A DNA stretch of 64,000 nt from Paragonimus westermani (lineage: Eukaryota > Platyhelminthes > Trematoda > Plagiorchiida > Troglotrematidae), in the NCBI GenBank assembly GCA_008508345.1, contig QNGE01002678.1, positions 42,435 to 106,434 of the forward strand, in the 5' to 3' direction. The position numbers and the translations under genes were made by a program. A model generated the notes under the pieces. It ran no database searches and was not told where the DNA came from. It saw only the letters and a program-made list of their open reading frames with translations. Each line of letters starts with the position of its first letter. Positions within the stretch are counted from its first letter, which is position 1. Below are positions 13,201 to 25,744 of the stretch, in pieces.

Positions 13201-16200
13201 ACTTTTAATGGTTTGTTGGTCACTAATACTCGGGACTACTCAGTACAATACGCCTTTGATTGCTGAAGTGGAATCTGAAGGCGGTACTCGTCTGCACCTT
13301 TCGTATTTCAAGATAAACTTTACGAGATGAAACTGAAATGAAGCATCCAAACGGAATGAGAGAAGTTGCACAACCCGCAGTGTAAAGGGGTTTGCAAATG
13401 ATTCAAGCGAAACATCGTAGGCTTTCTTGTTACGTCGACTTCTGAAATAGTCAAATTTTCAAGTGCTGCATCGTTCAACGTACGCGTCTCAGATCGAGGT
13501 GAACCGTTCTTAGGGGTAGATTGTTTTCCCACTCCTAAAAGTTGGGAATATACTGGGGCATAGACTTTTTTGTTTATGAGTTACGAAACATTTAATGGGC
13601 GCTGGTTATACCGTGACTTTCATTTTTGTGCGTATTTAATAAGTAGCATATCCACCACTGTTCCCAACCATCAGAAGCATATCCCAACCACTAATTTCCG
13701 AATTTATCTGCAGGCTGAGGTTAGCTAGATGAGTGTTTATGCCAGACTTGCAGTGATAATCGTTATCGTTCTTCTGATTGGTTCACATGCCGGTGGATGC
13801 TGATCGAATTCAATGGTTTTCTAGTTTTATAATAAAAATTGAAGCCAATTTCAGGCTATATATATATATTTCGCTTACTGTAACCTTCCATCTTTAACAT
13901 TTTTACTGTACGGATTGTCCATGCACAGATCGGTCAATGGTTTCTTAAACAGTTATAGCATTTTCTTCAGGGTCTCGATCAGTTTGATTCCATTTAACAT
14001 TTACACGTCGTGGATATCAACCGGTAATATTCTCCATCGACGAGCGGTTCTGTTTTTGTCCACCCACATTGTAACCCCCTATTAAAATTTTACATCTAAA
14101 TGGTGAGGTCCTTCTTCCTAAATTATTGCACATCGCCGCATCCGTCTGTATCAACCGTCCATACCTGTCACTAGTTGACTGTCATATCTCATCATATAAG
14201 ACCAGTACAAAGCAATCTACTTCTGTCAACCCACCTAAATAACTCGAATCATTCTATCCTCAAGCTTAGTCGATTATAATCCGCAAAAATATCGGTCAAC
14301 CACATTCATATAGACAAAACGCTCTCACACTAAATACAATCGATTTAGTCTGGTCATGTCCAGAAATTTGGTCTGTTCCTTTGCGTTCCATCGGGTGATA
14401 GAGTTGGCTTTTCCATATGGGTTCGTACACTTCCTGTTTAGTTTGGGGACCGCCAGTTAATTCCAACTGCTCATTCAAGAGGGAGTAGTCACTTAGTCCA
14501 GTCTGCCTTGATTGTCACAGGTGGCCTGTACGCGACAGAAACGCTCATGTGTACAACACTTGAATTGATGTGGTGAGCTGGACCTAGAAAGCAAAGGGGA
14601 TTAGGATGGAGACGAGATACAGCAAAGTTGCCGATTTATGTTACAGAGGAATGTCACGGTTTATATAATGCTATCGTAGATTAAGCTCTGTAGTTGGAAA
14701 AGAACGCCTGATTACCAATTTTCTGTAAAATTTGTACTGATGAGCAAGCTTATACACTTTTATTTTAAAATTGAAGTTACTTTAGTGTAAGTAATTTCAT
14801 ACTCTAAAGCTGAATACATAATGGCGAAGAGCCCATCTCATAATTAGGCCATTTTTTGGCGTTAGCCGTTCTGTGGTTGAATATTTTCAGACCAGACAAA
14901 TGTCGGAAACTAGGTATTGATGTGAAAAAATGAAACAGTCAATGATTTCTGTTTGAGTCAATGAAGACATGAAGGCTATATAACGTCTTGGCCCCTAGCG
15001 GTAGTCCAGTTTGACATTTATACTATCAAATTGTTATCATCAGACCAGATGACAGTATCAACGCGCATGAAAATCAAAAAACGAATGGAAACGGCTTGTT
15101 AATAATCCGCTGCAATACGCTACAAAATTCACAATCCACTGAAACACAACCTTTAATCCCAAGTGGAAACACGAGAAGAGTCAGTACAACCCGAAAGACG
15201 GAAGGTAAACCACCAGTCTTAACCGGTAGTTACAAATTAAAAAAAAACATGTCATGGGCTAATGACTTGGTGAGCCAAGCATACCAATAATACAACTGTG
15301 AACAGGATAGATCATGAGACTGTTAACAAATTTAGTCAATGTCGCAATCGTGTATCTAAAGAGAGTGATATGTTTGTGTCCACAAGGGTACCAAGCCTTG
15401 TAATAGTTGCGTTTGATACCACAGATCGAAGTTGCGTAGCCATATAACGATCAATTCTCTTGTGACTTGTATGTGTTTTTATTTTGAACTGAGTGATGGA
15501 TTTCTTTAAATAGTGCAAAACGGAAGTCCATTGTTGTCTCAGTGCTGAGAGTTCGCCAGATATGATGTTAACACATGGTTAGTAGCTCTGTTTAGTCCAC
15601 TGACAGACCGTACGGAGCTGTGTTCTGTAGAACGTCAAAAAACTACTGAGTGGACGATCTGTGCACTCTGGTATACTTTTACCGGAAGGTGAGCACAAGT
15701 ACTGTTTGGTCGTGAATGTCTTTTTTGTCTGTCAGCAAGACTGGTTATTAATCTACGTATTCAACCCGCTTCGTAATGCTCCAAGTGTAAAAGGAGCTCT
15801 GAGTGAATGTTGCAGTCACCAACCGGATGATTTTACGTTCAGATTAAAAAGGGATGGAAACTTGTGTTAGCAACCACGTCACAGTAACCGTGGGGAAGTA
15901 TTACTGGTTTTGCCAAAAAGAACCTCTTGTGCGTGATTGAGCAGTCAACTTCGAGTGAGCTTTTCCAGAGTTCGTTGATGTTGTCATACAGTCACGTTGG
16001 ACTTTCCGAAATCTGTCTCTTTTCAAAGGTACAAATTTATGTCATTTTCTGTTGACGTTTCAGTCTGGCTCATGAGAACCACACCTTTCTAGATGAGCCT
16101 AACACTAAACGTATTTGCCAAAATGTTCTACATCCGTTTTATAATACGAGAGGTCGACGTGCCGTTATACTTACAAGTAGTATGGCACAGTTAATTATAT

Positions 16201-18112
16201 ATAAAGGACGCAGATTGTGAAAATATGTTTTGGCTGACTGCGAACAAACGACAAGAATCGCACTTCCCCTCACAGTAGTTAGTTTACCAGCTCACTCACC
16301 TGACCGGGGTTTCGGCTGGCTGCGACGTTTTTGCGCTTCTGCCATTAAGGGCGTGTGTCGATTGTTGGTTCGGCGGTTCATGCCTTCTTCATCTGAGTTA
16401 AGATATCCGCCGTGCATTCCGTGGGTGATTGACTAGTTACAGATAATCAGAGAATGGTTTGAACATATTTTTAGGCGTGTGTAGACGTAGAGACAAAAAC
16501 CTATTTAACTTAAACACGGGAACTGAATAAATGTATTAGACAGCGTAAACTATAATTTCCATAACTGATTAACGAGCCTTCGTTGATTGCAACGATTCAC
16601 ACAATTAAGGGGGAAGCTGACGCTCTGAGTACAGTTGTTTGGGCAAGCAGTTTCACACTTCTGTTTAGTCTTCGAAAAAAAAACAGGGATTATTCACTGA
16701 CAGAAAAGACTTGTCAGGTGTATAAACTAGATCAGTCCAACTGAGTTAAACAATAGGGCATCGCGGCATCTAGGTAGACGTTTAAGAAAACAGGTTGTAA
16801 ACGTGTAGTAGTAATTGCTCTCACTTTGTAAAGAAAACCTACGCGGAATGCCGAATTTGTTGCAATCAATGAGTTAGTCTGTTGAAAGTGAAAGGGACTC
16901 AATTAGTACCTATGTCCAGCTAAATGGACATGTGACTTCGTGTTCCTCTTTAGCATATCTCAATCATAACTTACGGGCTCCAGAGAACATGAATGATTTC
17001 GGACACATATTTTGTTTGGTGAAACTAACCACGAAAGATGTATGCAATTCCGAAACCGTGACAAAGACCGACAGTCAGGCATTGCAATATTGTATGTTTT
17101 ATTTGCTGTCTTTCAAAATCTTGGAATTCATATTGAAAATCAACCAGTCTTGTGAACGCTTATGATAAGCTCCTCAAGACACGTCTCAACCTTTTGTGTG
17201 CCATCGTACGCATAGTTGGATCAGAATAAGAACCCTGACCCTTCGGTCAGTTTAGGGGAGTTTAAACTAATTCTAGACATCATAACAAACGTCCACTAAT
17301 CAGACTGTGTGCCATACTGTGACAGATGAACAAATATAACTAAAGATGTGACTGGCTAACAAATGAAAGCGGTAGATCACGGGAACAGCCCTAACAAGTA
17401 TACTTGGTCACAACGAACAAGGGGATTAGGCCAACTGATGTGGTGGTTATACGTGTGTTCCTTGATGGGAGGAATCGACATGAGAAGCAGAATTGTCCGC
17501 TACTCTCTGGGACTGAAAGGTGCCCTCTCTGTACTGGTAATCGTGTTGTTTCTTCCAAAAAAAGTTATCTTGAGGATGTCTTGAAAGCGGCAGCATTGTT
17601 GATTTAGTGTATGGTGAAAAGCAGCATATATTTTTTTGTGATAGTTAAATGCGCTCTAAATTTCTCCAAGGAGAAAAATCAACAGTGGATAACTATCGAT
17701 AACCTATTTTAGGCTTTCGGTGAAATACACAAATCTCCGTTCACTCCGGACATTAGGAGCTCCGATATTACTGTTGACTTTTGCTGGATTTCGGCAAACA
17801 TGTATGCTGTCAACACACCAGAGTATCAGTTTGTTCATTATTGATAAGTCTAATCCAATTACACTAAAATGTATGAAGCGCAATGTTTTCTACGGCAGCG
17901 CTACCGTATTTCCCGCCTCTGAAAAGCGTTATCTCGTCCTTCAGGATCCACAGGCTTACTGGAGCAGCTGATGAAGATTCAGAACGCATACTTTCGCAAT
18001 AATACAAGCTAAGAACAAAAGCTAGTGTAACGACCTTAATTTTTTCTACGTGGCAGTGTAAATTATAATTCAAATTGTGATTCGTTTTCCCCAGAATGCT
18101 CCGTAACTCTCG
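10263..18112. other. long non-coding stretch
   Basis: About 7.8 kb without a recognisable gene or mobile-element protein. ORFs are 103 residues or fewer and none shows a domain. The part next to 10263 may contain further decayed PLE sequence. A (TA)n run lies at 13857-13869. Probably intron or intergenic DNA. Confidence 0.4.
13857..13869. repeat. (TA)n microsatellite
   Basis: Thirteen-base uninterrupted TA run. Confidence 0.8.
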
Positions 18113-18910
18113 TCATCATAACAACGGCCTTGAGCCTGACCAGAGGCTGCTGTGACTCGAAACGCCACCCACCTCAACGGTGACGTGGATTACCATAGAA
18201 CAAAACACTACTGAAAAAGTTTTGACAAATCAATACTATTGAAAGAAGAACCAGGAATGGTGTGAATGCAGGTACGCCATACACTGCGATACACTGCCAT
18301 CCCGGATAGTGTCTCCGTCTAGCGGTTTGAGTGATCTTGACGGCCCTAACCAGGCAGCCCACCACCTACTGGCTTCCTCCAATCTGACGGGTAGGGAATC
18401 CATGTCTCGTGACCACATTGTTGCCTGACCACCAAGCGGTCTTACCCAGCTGATGGTGATCTCAGTGCAGCTAAACGCTCGACTGACATGCGGAGTACGT
18501 GACCCAACCATCGGGATCTGTGCAATGCGTTCAGGTGACCATCTGATCACACATCCCGAGCATTCCGGAATGGGCGTCGGACCATGGCCGTACTGCTTAC
18601 ACGACCAGTCTACTTAATCTGAGCTGGTTGGCGGACGAGGCACTGATGACCAGACACAGCAAGTCTGTTGGCATCCCCACTGTGAGCCAATCACGTTTTG
18701 CGAATCACAGAGCGGATCAGAACGTGCCCAGGCCTAATAAGTCCTTCCTTCAAGCGACAGCCGGTTGTCTTTTTGACGTCGCAGATGATGCGCGTTGGCA
18801 ATGGCCATGTTTGCGTTTTCTGTCCCCGTTGAGATCTCCTAATCAGCCTTAGATACTTATGATGAGCTAGTGCTACCGCAGTGTGTGAAGTTATCCACAA
18901 TCTCAACTGG
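18113..18910 (-). mobile_element. RTE-like LINE 3' end, copy 1
   Basis: Minus-strand relic of the C-terminal region of an RTE-type endonuclease/reverse-transcriptase protein. The ORF at 18236-18550 shows the GGQATMWSRDM segment and a frame-shifted continuation (SQCMAYLHS) that match the conserved RGGQ.TW...WLETLSDMA.NRSQW tail of these elements. The 3' end toward 18113 reads GCTCAAGGCC and then an ATGATGA tail, as is usual for RTE ends. A second copy at 24948-25744 is about 98 percent identical and shares both end points, including the 5' end at CCAGTTGAG. Frameshifts show that neither copy encodes protein. Confidence 0.75.
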
Positions 18911-21152
18911 TCGATTGCTATGTGCATTCACCCTCGAGAAGCAACTTCATCTAGTTTTTTTTATTACCACGGGGTATCCATCACGATAAAGTACTTATTA
19001 ACTCGTAAAACGAGCTGTATAATGATCTGCACTACACTGAAGTAAAAACATGTCCGTCGGTACGTTCACTGCTGACCCAAAAACAGACAATCACATTTAG
19101 CATCACTCAGATGGCATGGACCAGAAACGTCATACGCTTTGTTGTGATTGACCACCCACTCTGTTTTCACGGAAGTGCATTCGTGCATTTACGTGATTTT
19201 TGTTGAATACCGACACTGCTCAATGACAGGAATAGGGATTCGGGTCATAAGCCACATTTATCCGCTTGCGCTTCTTTTGTTCTGTCGTCCTGTCTTAGTT
19301 TTTGATACTCGTCCAGTTATTTGAAAAACTTTATCAAGCCTATTACACAGTGTTCAGCAAAAGACTCACAGTTTAACGTTAGTATGTGTCCTCGAATGAG
19401 TGATGATGATTCGAAGCGCAGCTCGTCATCGTTCCACACGTTACAATCGAATTTAACTTCAAAAGACCGTATACGTATCAAAGAATAACGAGTTATACAC
19501 CTCAGAGAGGGAGTTCTTGCGCAAAATTGCGTGAACAGCTGTAGTAGTTCTGAGTGAGCATAATGTGAATTCGGTTATTTCTTTGAACAAGACTGAATAC
19601 CCAGCAGGACTAATTATTAAACGGCTGATCGAATCAAATTCAGATCAGAATAGAGGAAGGTTGCTCGCCCATGTGAGATTTGTGAACATATTGGAAAACG
19701 GAACAATCATGAGTAGGATCTCATAGACACCTATCGACGTTCTGTTCCTGAGTCTTGTAGCGCCTATTTGTGGGCAGTATGACGAACCAAACTTCAAGGG
19801 ATTACGCACGTTCTGTATGCGTCATTTAAACAATTAATATCGATCAACGGGTGCGCTCGTGCAAAAATGCTGTGATTACACCGTCAGAATCAGGCACAAA
19901 TAGCGTCCGGTCGGCTTTTCATAGTAAATATCTAGCGATGTGCCGTGTTGTACATTTGGTCACGTTCAACTGTATGAATGTGCAACCTGGTTAAATCTAA
20001 AGCGTCCACGCATTCTTAAATGAGAAATATTCATTCCAAATTATGTTTCACTATCAGATAGAAACCACCAAGAGCACTTTAGCGGTGTTTGACTTGTAGT
20101 GTAGTGAAAACTGTCTTGTGACCCACCATCATTCATCTGGATGTACCCGTGCATGGCAGATGACCAGACAGGAAGTTAAAAAGCGTTGGAAGATGCTGTT
20201 ACTGATAAGAAGTAAATGTGGGGTTGGCAGACAAAGCGTTTTTTTGGAGGAGAACTGTTGTGGCAACGTGCTACGAAGCGGGATTGTAGACTGTGCCCAA
20301 TTATTCAATTGTTCACTAGCAGGTAAGTCCACATAAAGCCACCGATCTGACGGAGGTTGAAGAAAAACTGCCAGCTGGTCGAAATCACTGACTGGACGCC
20401 TAGCTGTCTTGAAAACTTGTGTGGTGGACGATAACGATTTTCGCTTTTGCAGCCTCAGCATCCTCAGTTTAGTAAGTATCCAATCAATGGCTGATTAAAC
20501 CATTAGTTAAAACACTGTATCTTTGATCCCCGACTGAGGACACATCACTAAATGGCATAGATATTAATCAATTTGTCTCTAATATGCGAATCCCAATAAA
20601 CTTATTTTGTGAGTGGTCAACCTAGTTTCAGATACTTCCTGTTGGTAGTCACAATTTGGTTATATGTAGTCGTTTTGGTGCGACCGATTTTAGACACCCC
20701 AAAACGAAACATTCACGTTGAACAAATTCTGAGTTCAAGAATGATTTGCATAATTTTTCTGACTAGCTGAAATTTCAGTCACCTTTATCGACGTTCTTTT
20801 TATCGGATATTAAAACCTTCTTTTTTGTCCTATCATAATCTTAAGACTACCCGCGATTGTCTTCATTTCCGTGACAGTTCACGATTTGATAACTGTTCGA
20901 TTTTATACCTCGAATCTACTCAGGCTGATTTTGGTTGGTAGGAACACTAAGTTCGAATCTGACCAGAGTTGGCCTTCAATCTCCCTATTTGAAACAAGCC
21001 GTTCATTATCATTCAGCAGGTAGAACGAATGTATATCACATTGTCTGAGATTTCTTATTTCCATGTTCGGCTATCATAACCAGCGTATGTACGTTATATG
21101 TAAACCATAACCCTTCTTCTCAATTACTCTCTCATAATCAATAATGGCTCAG
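18911..21152. other. probable intron upstream of the first Kazal exon
   Basis: No recognised repeat copy or gene. At 20118-20336 (+) a 72-residue reading contains TRQEVKKRWKMLL, loosely like a Myb/SANT-type helix, and the overlapping minus strand 20129-20461 is open for 110 residues. Neither is convincing. The last about 40 bases, pyrimidine-rich before AG at 21151-21152, form the acceptor of the next exon. Confidence 0.4.
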
Positions 21153-21482
21153 AACGAATGGACCCGGATCTCGTGGACATCTCAATGAATGATCGATTGC
21201 TCCACGATGCTGCCTATGTTCAACCAAGTCCGTCAAACAACTTCCCCCTGGGAGGCAACACCTTAGCACGGGACCCGTATAACGTGTTAAATGTATGCGA
21301 CCTCGCCCCGTGCCCAATGGAATTGAATCCGACTTGTGGTTCAGATGGAGTGCTCTACCAGAACGAATGCATACTCAGGCAGCGCGCCTGCATTGCAAGA
21401 CAGATGGCTCAATTTCAAGACACTCCTCAAATGCCGATCAGTATCGACTACACGAATCTGTGCATGGATCGATACGAAATAG
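21153..21482 (+). CDS. agrin/follistatin-type Kazal exon 1 (partial gene)
   Basis: A 330-base internal exon bounded by a pyrimidine-rich AG acceptor (21151-21152) and a consensus donor (G|GTAAGT at 21483). It has phase 1 at both ends, so it could be skipped or duplicated without a frameshift. The encoded roughly 110 residues begin with an acidic, low-complexity linker and then a Kazal module: C-x4-C-x7-C-GSDGVLYQNE-C-x6-C-x23-C. The core CGSDGxxYxNEC is diagnostic of Kazal/follistatin-like domains of secreted matrix proteins and protease inhibitors. The loop between Cys5 and Cys6 is 23 residues, about ten longer than in the other two Kazal exons here. The protein is presumably extracellular, with disulphide-bonded modules. 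Upstream exons were not found in this window. The exon and domain calls are firm; membership of one gene with the exons at 50652 and 54826 is inferred from type, strand and phase. Confidence 0.85.
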
Positions 21483-22850
21483 GTAAGTTTGTTGAGTCGA
21501 TACAACGTGAAATACGCTCCTGTTGACCTCAAACTTTCTAACCCAAACTAGAGGTCAACTTTATGGCGTGGGATTTATGTCTGTTGATGAAAATATGAAT
21601 GAATATTACTCTGAATAGAATGGTTGTGACAAGCTTTATGAAGGAAAAAACGACGAGCAAGAATCAGTTTTGCTCACTGAATTAAGTTTGCGATTTATGG
21701 GGTGAAACAGCTCTATCATTGGCCCCAAGCGTGTTCACACTGTACGCCTGATGAAAGAGTGTTAGATTGGTGGTTTTTTAGTGATACAATTCATCAGCAG
21801 ATCGCTAATTACTATTGGCCAGTGAAAATGAGATAAATCAATTGTAAAGAAATATAATGTTATGCTGCTTTGTTTGACTAATGTCATTGGGGTTTAGGAA
21901 CCCACCTACCGGTGACCGAAGAAGACTGTCATTTTGGGGGAGCAGATGTTAAGTGCATTGCCCACAACTAACTTAACTTTAGGTCGCTAGGACAACACCG
22001 AATTTGCAATCAAACGGTGCACTCAAACAATGGACAGTTTACGGCGTTAAAAATCTGCAATTTATCTTTAATAGTCTGTAACTTGAGACAACGGTTTAGA
22101 ACTGTTTAAGCAAGTATTCAAAGAATGACCCCAATGGGCGATATCGTACCCATTCCACTGTTCAACACAAATAGTGTCACCTGGGTCTGTCCCGGTCCAA
22201 CCATCCAGCATTAGCACGGAAGAAATGCTTTCAAAAAGCATGCTTAAAACTGTCCAACCCCCTGAACTGTATCGGGTTTTTCCAGCGAACACCAAAACAG
22301 GAAGTGTATTCCGTATGGTTTTTCTCATATATCTAAATCGCACTTCATATCAATGGTTTGCTGTAACACCTGTAACACCCTATCTGGAGTAAAACCGAAG
22401 AAGTTTACAAATATGAACCATATTATATTAGAGGTTAGAGAATATAAGACGCTGTTCACTCTCAATTTGACAACCACAACTACTTAAATACGCAATGGCT
22501 GATTAAAGTGAACGTGCAGGTTGATAAGATCTCTATCCATTGTGACACCCTAAAAGACTCAAACACTGTTGATAGTGAACTCAGCGAAGTTAAACATTCG
22601 TGATCCAATGGGCGGCCGTTGGTCTCTCCAGTATATGGTTGTATACGGATGCGTGTGTGGGCTACCTTGCGTTCAAAGTCGTGTGTGGCCAACCGTGTGC
22701 GAGACCAATCGATACCAGAAATAATTGTCTTGCTCTAATCAATTCGCTGTACGCATTATCATGAGAATTGTGAGTGTATGCGATTGCTCACTTCTTGCTT
22801 CAAAATGTATCAGCCACATGGTAACGACAAACTTATTCGGTACGCTGGAA
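21483..22850. other. intronic stretch, nothing recognised
   Basis: Directly downstream of the first Kazal exon. Short ORFs only (91 residues or fewer) with no domain. Confidence 0.45.
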
Positions 22851-23440
22851 TCATCATCATCATCATAGACAGCAATACATCAGTGGTTCATACTAATGCT
22901 AAACTGCCACACAACCATGAAGAAAAAGCAAACCCTATATATATAGGAGAGAAGGAAAAAAGAAGGGGACGGGGAAGGACCTAACCACTAGGAAAGTGAC
23001 TATGTCCATATTCAAACATTCAACATCAAGGTGCCTACACCTTGCAAACAAACAACCGAGCTGCAAGTGAGAGTAAGGCGTCATCAGCGAGACAGCTTCC
23101 TTACGGCTTTCACTGCCCCGCGTCATTAAATGCACTCACTTCACAGACAACTCGGACAAACAACGACAACATTCACGCCACTGAGCTCGATTAGCCGCCA
23201 TCTCACCTAGAGTCTCCAACCACCGACTCTGTGAGTCGCGAGGGGCCCAGCCCGGGAGACGAACACGACCCACAGTGGCCAATCCCTTCGTGAACGACTT
23301 CAATTCCCTACGCCAGGTCATTGTCTGACCACCTCGCACCTTACACCAGTCGGTCGCAATGTCAGCGAACAGTGCTCGGTGTGGAAGACGACTAACTGGC
23401 ATCCTTAATACGTGACCTAATCATCTAAGCCTGTGCAAAC
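22851..23440 (-). mobile_element. RTE-like LINE 3' end, second subfamily
   Basis: The ORF at 23136-23402 (minus) reads LPHRALFADIATDW, KVRGGQTMTW, GRVRLPGWAPRDSQ and WLETLGEMAANRAQW, the hallmark C-terminal tail of RTE-type LINE proteins. An in-frame stop separates it from an upstream LGHVLRMP-like start near 23440, so only a truncated tail remains. The 3' end has a (CAT)5/(ATG)5 microsatellite at 22851-22866, the expected tail. The first 37 bases of this end are repeated exactly at the right edge of the window (63964-64000). The sequence differs from the pair at 18113 and 24948, so it is a distinct subfamily. Confidence 0.8.
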
Positions 23441-24358
23441 GTAGAGAATGGACAAAAGAACTTGTTTGGCGTTCACTGAATGCACACTGTCATCACCAAA
23501 CCTTCCGTATGGACAAAATCAGACGAACTGTACGAATTAAAACAAGAGGATATTGTGATCTACTGAACCGTGTATCTGCGTTACTTAGTCAAAGCTACAG
23601 GTTTACATTCACAAGGGATAACTGTGTGTTTTTTAAATCGCATGCATGTTTAAGTGAACGAAATGTTAACATGCAGTATCAGGTGAACATTTTTTCAAGA
23701 ACATGTATGCAATAATACTCCCAGAGGGAGCTCAAAGAACGGAAGCACAAGTGGTGTTTGGATAGTGACAATCGTTCGAGAAGAAGAAGAAGAGTGTTCA
23801 TTGTATGTTCCAACTTGACAGCTCTGTGAATGTCAGTGTACCACTTCAAGTCGGTCGTTTATTTTCTTGCATCTCAAGACTGGAAGCAAGAGGAGACCTA
23901 CATACATAATCGTTCTCCTCTTCAACAAAGTTTCAATTCATGCATGAAATAATTCATATGAACCGAAAAACGCCTTTTTGAGAGCTACCGGAAAGTAGTG
24001 CAGATAGCATTCGTGGCTGAGGATAATTGAAGATGATCACGTGATCTTCCAATGGACAGAAAAAGTGGGTGAATAAAACCAAACAAGTAACCTAGCTGTA
24101 GGTACCTAACGAATGGATTTCGATTCACGGAAGTATCACCATCAACGGAATCGAACGAAACATTATTGCTATATTTTTTAAAAATCTTTCAGTGAAGAAC
24201 GAGCGTGTATTTATCAGGCAGAGGGGAAGTTTTTGTTAGATTGAACAGGAAATGTCACACAAGATTCGAATGACCAATCTCCACGTTGCAGTAAAACAAG
24301 CGTTCGCATGCGCAGACCAATTCAAATCGGTGAATTCCAAGAAGAAATCTGTTTTGAA
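23441..24358. other. intronic stretch, nothing recognised
   Basis: No motif or repeat found. A short AAG/AGA-rich purine patch lies near 23785. ORFs are under 70 residues. Confidence 0.4.
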
Positions 24359-24453
24359 TTAATACCTCACTAATAAGCAGTCTGGAAAATTGATGATTCC
24401 TGGTGAGGCCCAACAATGAAGAGTCAGGGCTTCGGCTAGATTCGAACCAGTGA
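24359..24453 (-). repeat. truncated tRNA-derived SINE (family 1), inverted 3' half
   Basis: Read on the minus strand this carries the B box GGTTCGAATC and the downstream GCCGAAGCCCTGACT shared with the two + strand copies. It continues into a tail similar to the one after the copy at 47053. The A-box half is missing. It lies head-to-head with the complete copy starting 20 bases away. Confidence 0.6.
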
Positions 24454-24472
24454 TATAAACACCCTCTGGTTT

Positions 24473-24590
24473 GGCTTCGTAGCTCAGCTGGTAGAGCATT
24501 TTCCGCGTTGAGGCATGCTGCTTCTGTCGCTGGTTCGAATCCAACCGAAGCCCTGACTTTTCACAGCCGGGTCTCAATTAAAGTTAATAA
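24473..24590 (+). repeat. tRNA-derived SINE (family 1), copy 1
   Basis: The head (24473-24552) is tRNA-like. A 7-bp acceptor stem GGCTTCG/CGAAGCC closes it, the D arm reads TAGCTCAGCTGGTAGAGC (A box) and the T arm holds GGTTCGAATCC (B box). The anticodon region does not fold into a standard arm and the variable part is too long for a functional tRNA, so this is a SINE head rather than a tRNA gene. A shared non-tRNA tail (CCTGACTTTTCACAG...GGGTCTCA) continues downstream. Confidence 0.7.
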
Positions 24591-24947
24591 TTTGCTGTTG
24601 ACCAGTTCCGAAGAGAATGGAAAACTGAATAATCAATTCATTCAGCTGTAATTATGTTAGACGGACTAAACATTCTGGGCATCTTAATCCGTTAAGGTAG
24701 GTGATTAACTATGCATGTTGGACGTTGAGGACGATATTTGCAGATGCAAATGCTTTGGAACAGGTGTACACACCATCTATCATGCACAAAATCGATTGTG
24801 CCGCGGAGGACACTCGGACGCATTCTGACGTTGAAACTAGTAAGTTGGATACAATTTGGAGGCGACCGTCTAAAAAAATGAACAAAAAAACTGGGTTATA
24901 TGAGTTAGTGAATCAGACCTGGTCACTTTTTTGTCAATGCACCAACA

Positions 24948-25744
24948 TCATCATTATCAGCCTTGAGCTTGACCAGAAGCTGCTGTGACTCGAAACGCCA
25001 CCCACCTCAACGGTGACGTGGATTACCATAGAACAAAACGCTACTGAAAAAGTTTTGACAAATCAATACTATTGAAAGAAGAACCAGGAATGGTGTGAAT
25101 GCAGGTACGCCATACACTGCGATACACTGCCATCTCGGATAGTGTCTCCGTCCAGCGGTTTGAGTGATCTTGACGGCTCTAACCAGGCAGCCCACACACC
25201 TACTGGCTTCATCCAACCTGACGGGTGGGGAATCCATGTCTCGTGACCACATTGTTGCCTGACCACCATGCGGTCTTACCCAGCTGATGGTGATCTCAGT
25301 GCAGCTAAACGCTCGACTGACATGCGGAGTACGTGACCCAACCATCGGGATCTGTGCAATGCGTTCAGGTGACCATCTGATCACACATCCCGAGCATTCC
25401 GGAATGGGCGTCGGACCATGGCCGTACTGCTTACACGACCAGTCTACTTAATCTGAGCTGGTTGGCGGACGAGGCACTGATGACCAGACACAGCAAGTCT
25501 GTTGGCATCCCCACTGTGAGCCAATCACGTTTTGCGAATCACAGAGCGGATCAGAACGTGCCCAGGCCTAATAAGTCCTTCGTTCAAGCGACAGCCGGTT
25601 GTCTTTTTGACGTCGCAGATGATGCGCGTTGGTAATGGCCATGTTTGCGTTTTCTGTCCCCGTTGAGATCTCCTAATCAGCCTTAGATACTTATGATGAG
25701 CTAGTGCTACCGCAGTGTGTGAAGTTATCCACAATCTCAACTGG
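24948..25744 (-). mobile_element. RTE-like LINE 3' end, copy 2
   Basis: Direct repeat of 18113-18910 with about a dozen substitutions and one indel over 784 bases. It ends in a GCTCAAGGCTGATAATGATGATG-type tail on the minus strand, a less decayed form of the RTE end than in copy 1. The 125-residue ORF at 25007-25384 is the same C-terminal relic (SPERIAQI, HGGQATMWSRDM). Frame disruptions match those of copy 1, so the breaks predate the duplication. Confidence 0.75.

Noticed and set aside
20118..20336. Myb/SANT-like helix (TRQEVKKRW)
   Set aside because: Only one helix-sized match, no conserved Trp spacing, and both strands are open over the same interval.
22851..22866. (CAT)n microsatellite as an independent feature
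   Set aside because: It is the 3' tail of the RTE-like element, as shown by the same tail and adjoining sequence at 63964-64000.
24473..24552. Possible functional tRNA gene
   Set aside because: The acceptor, D and T arms look right, but the region between the D and T arms is too long and does not form an anticodon arm. A second diverged copy with the same tail shows it is a SINE head.
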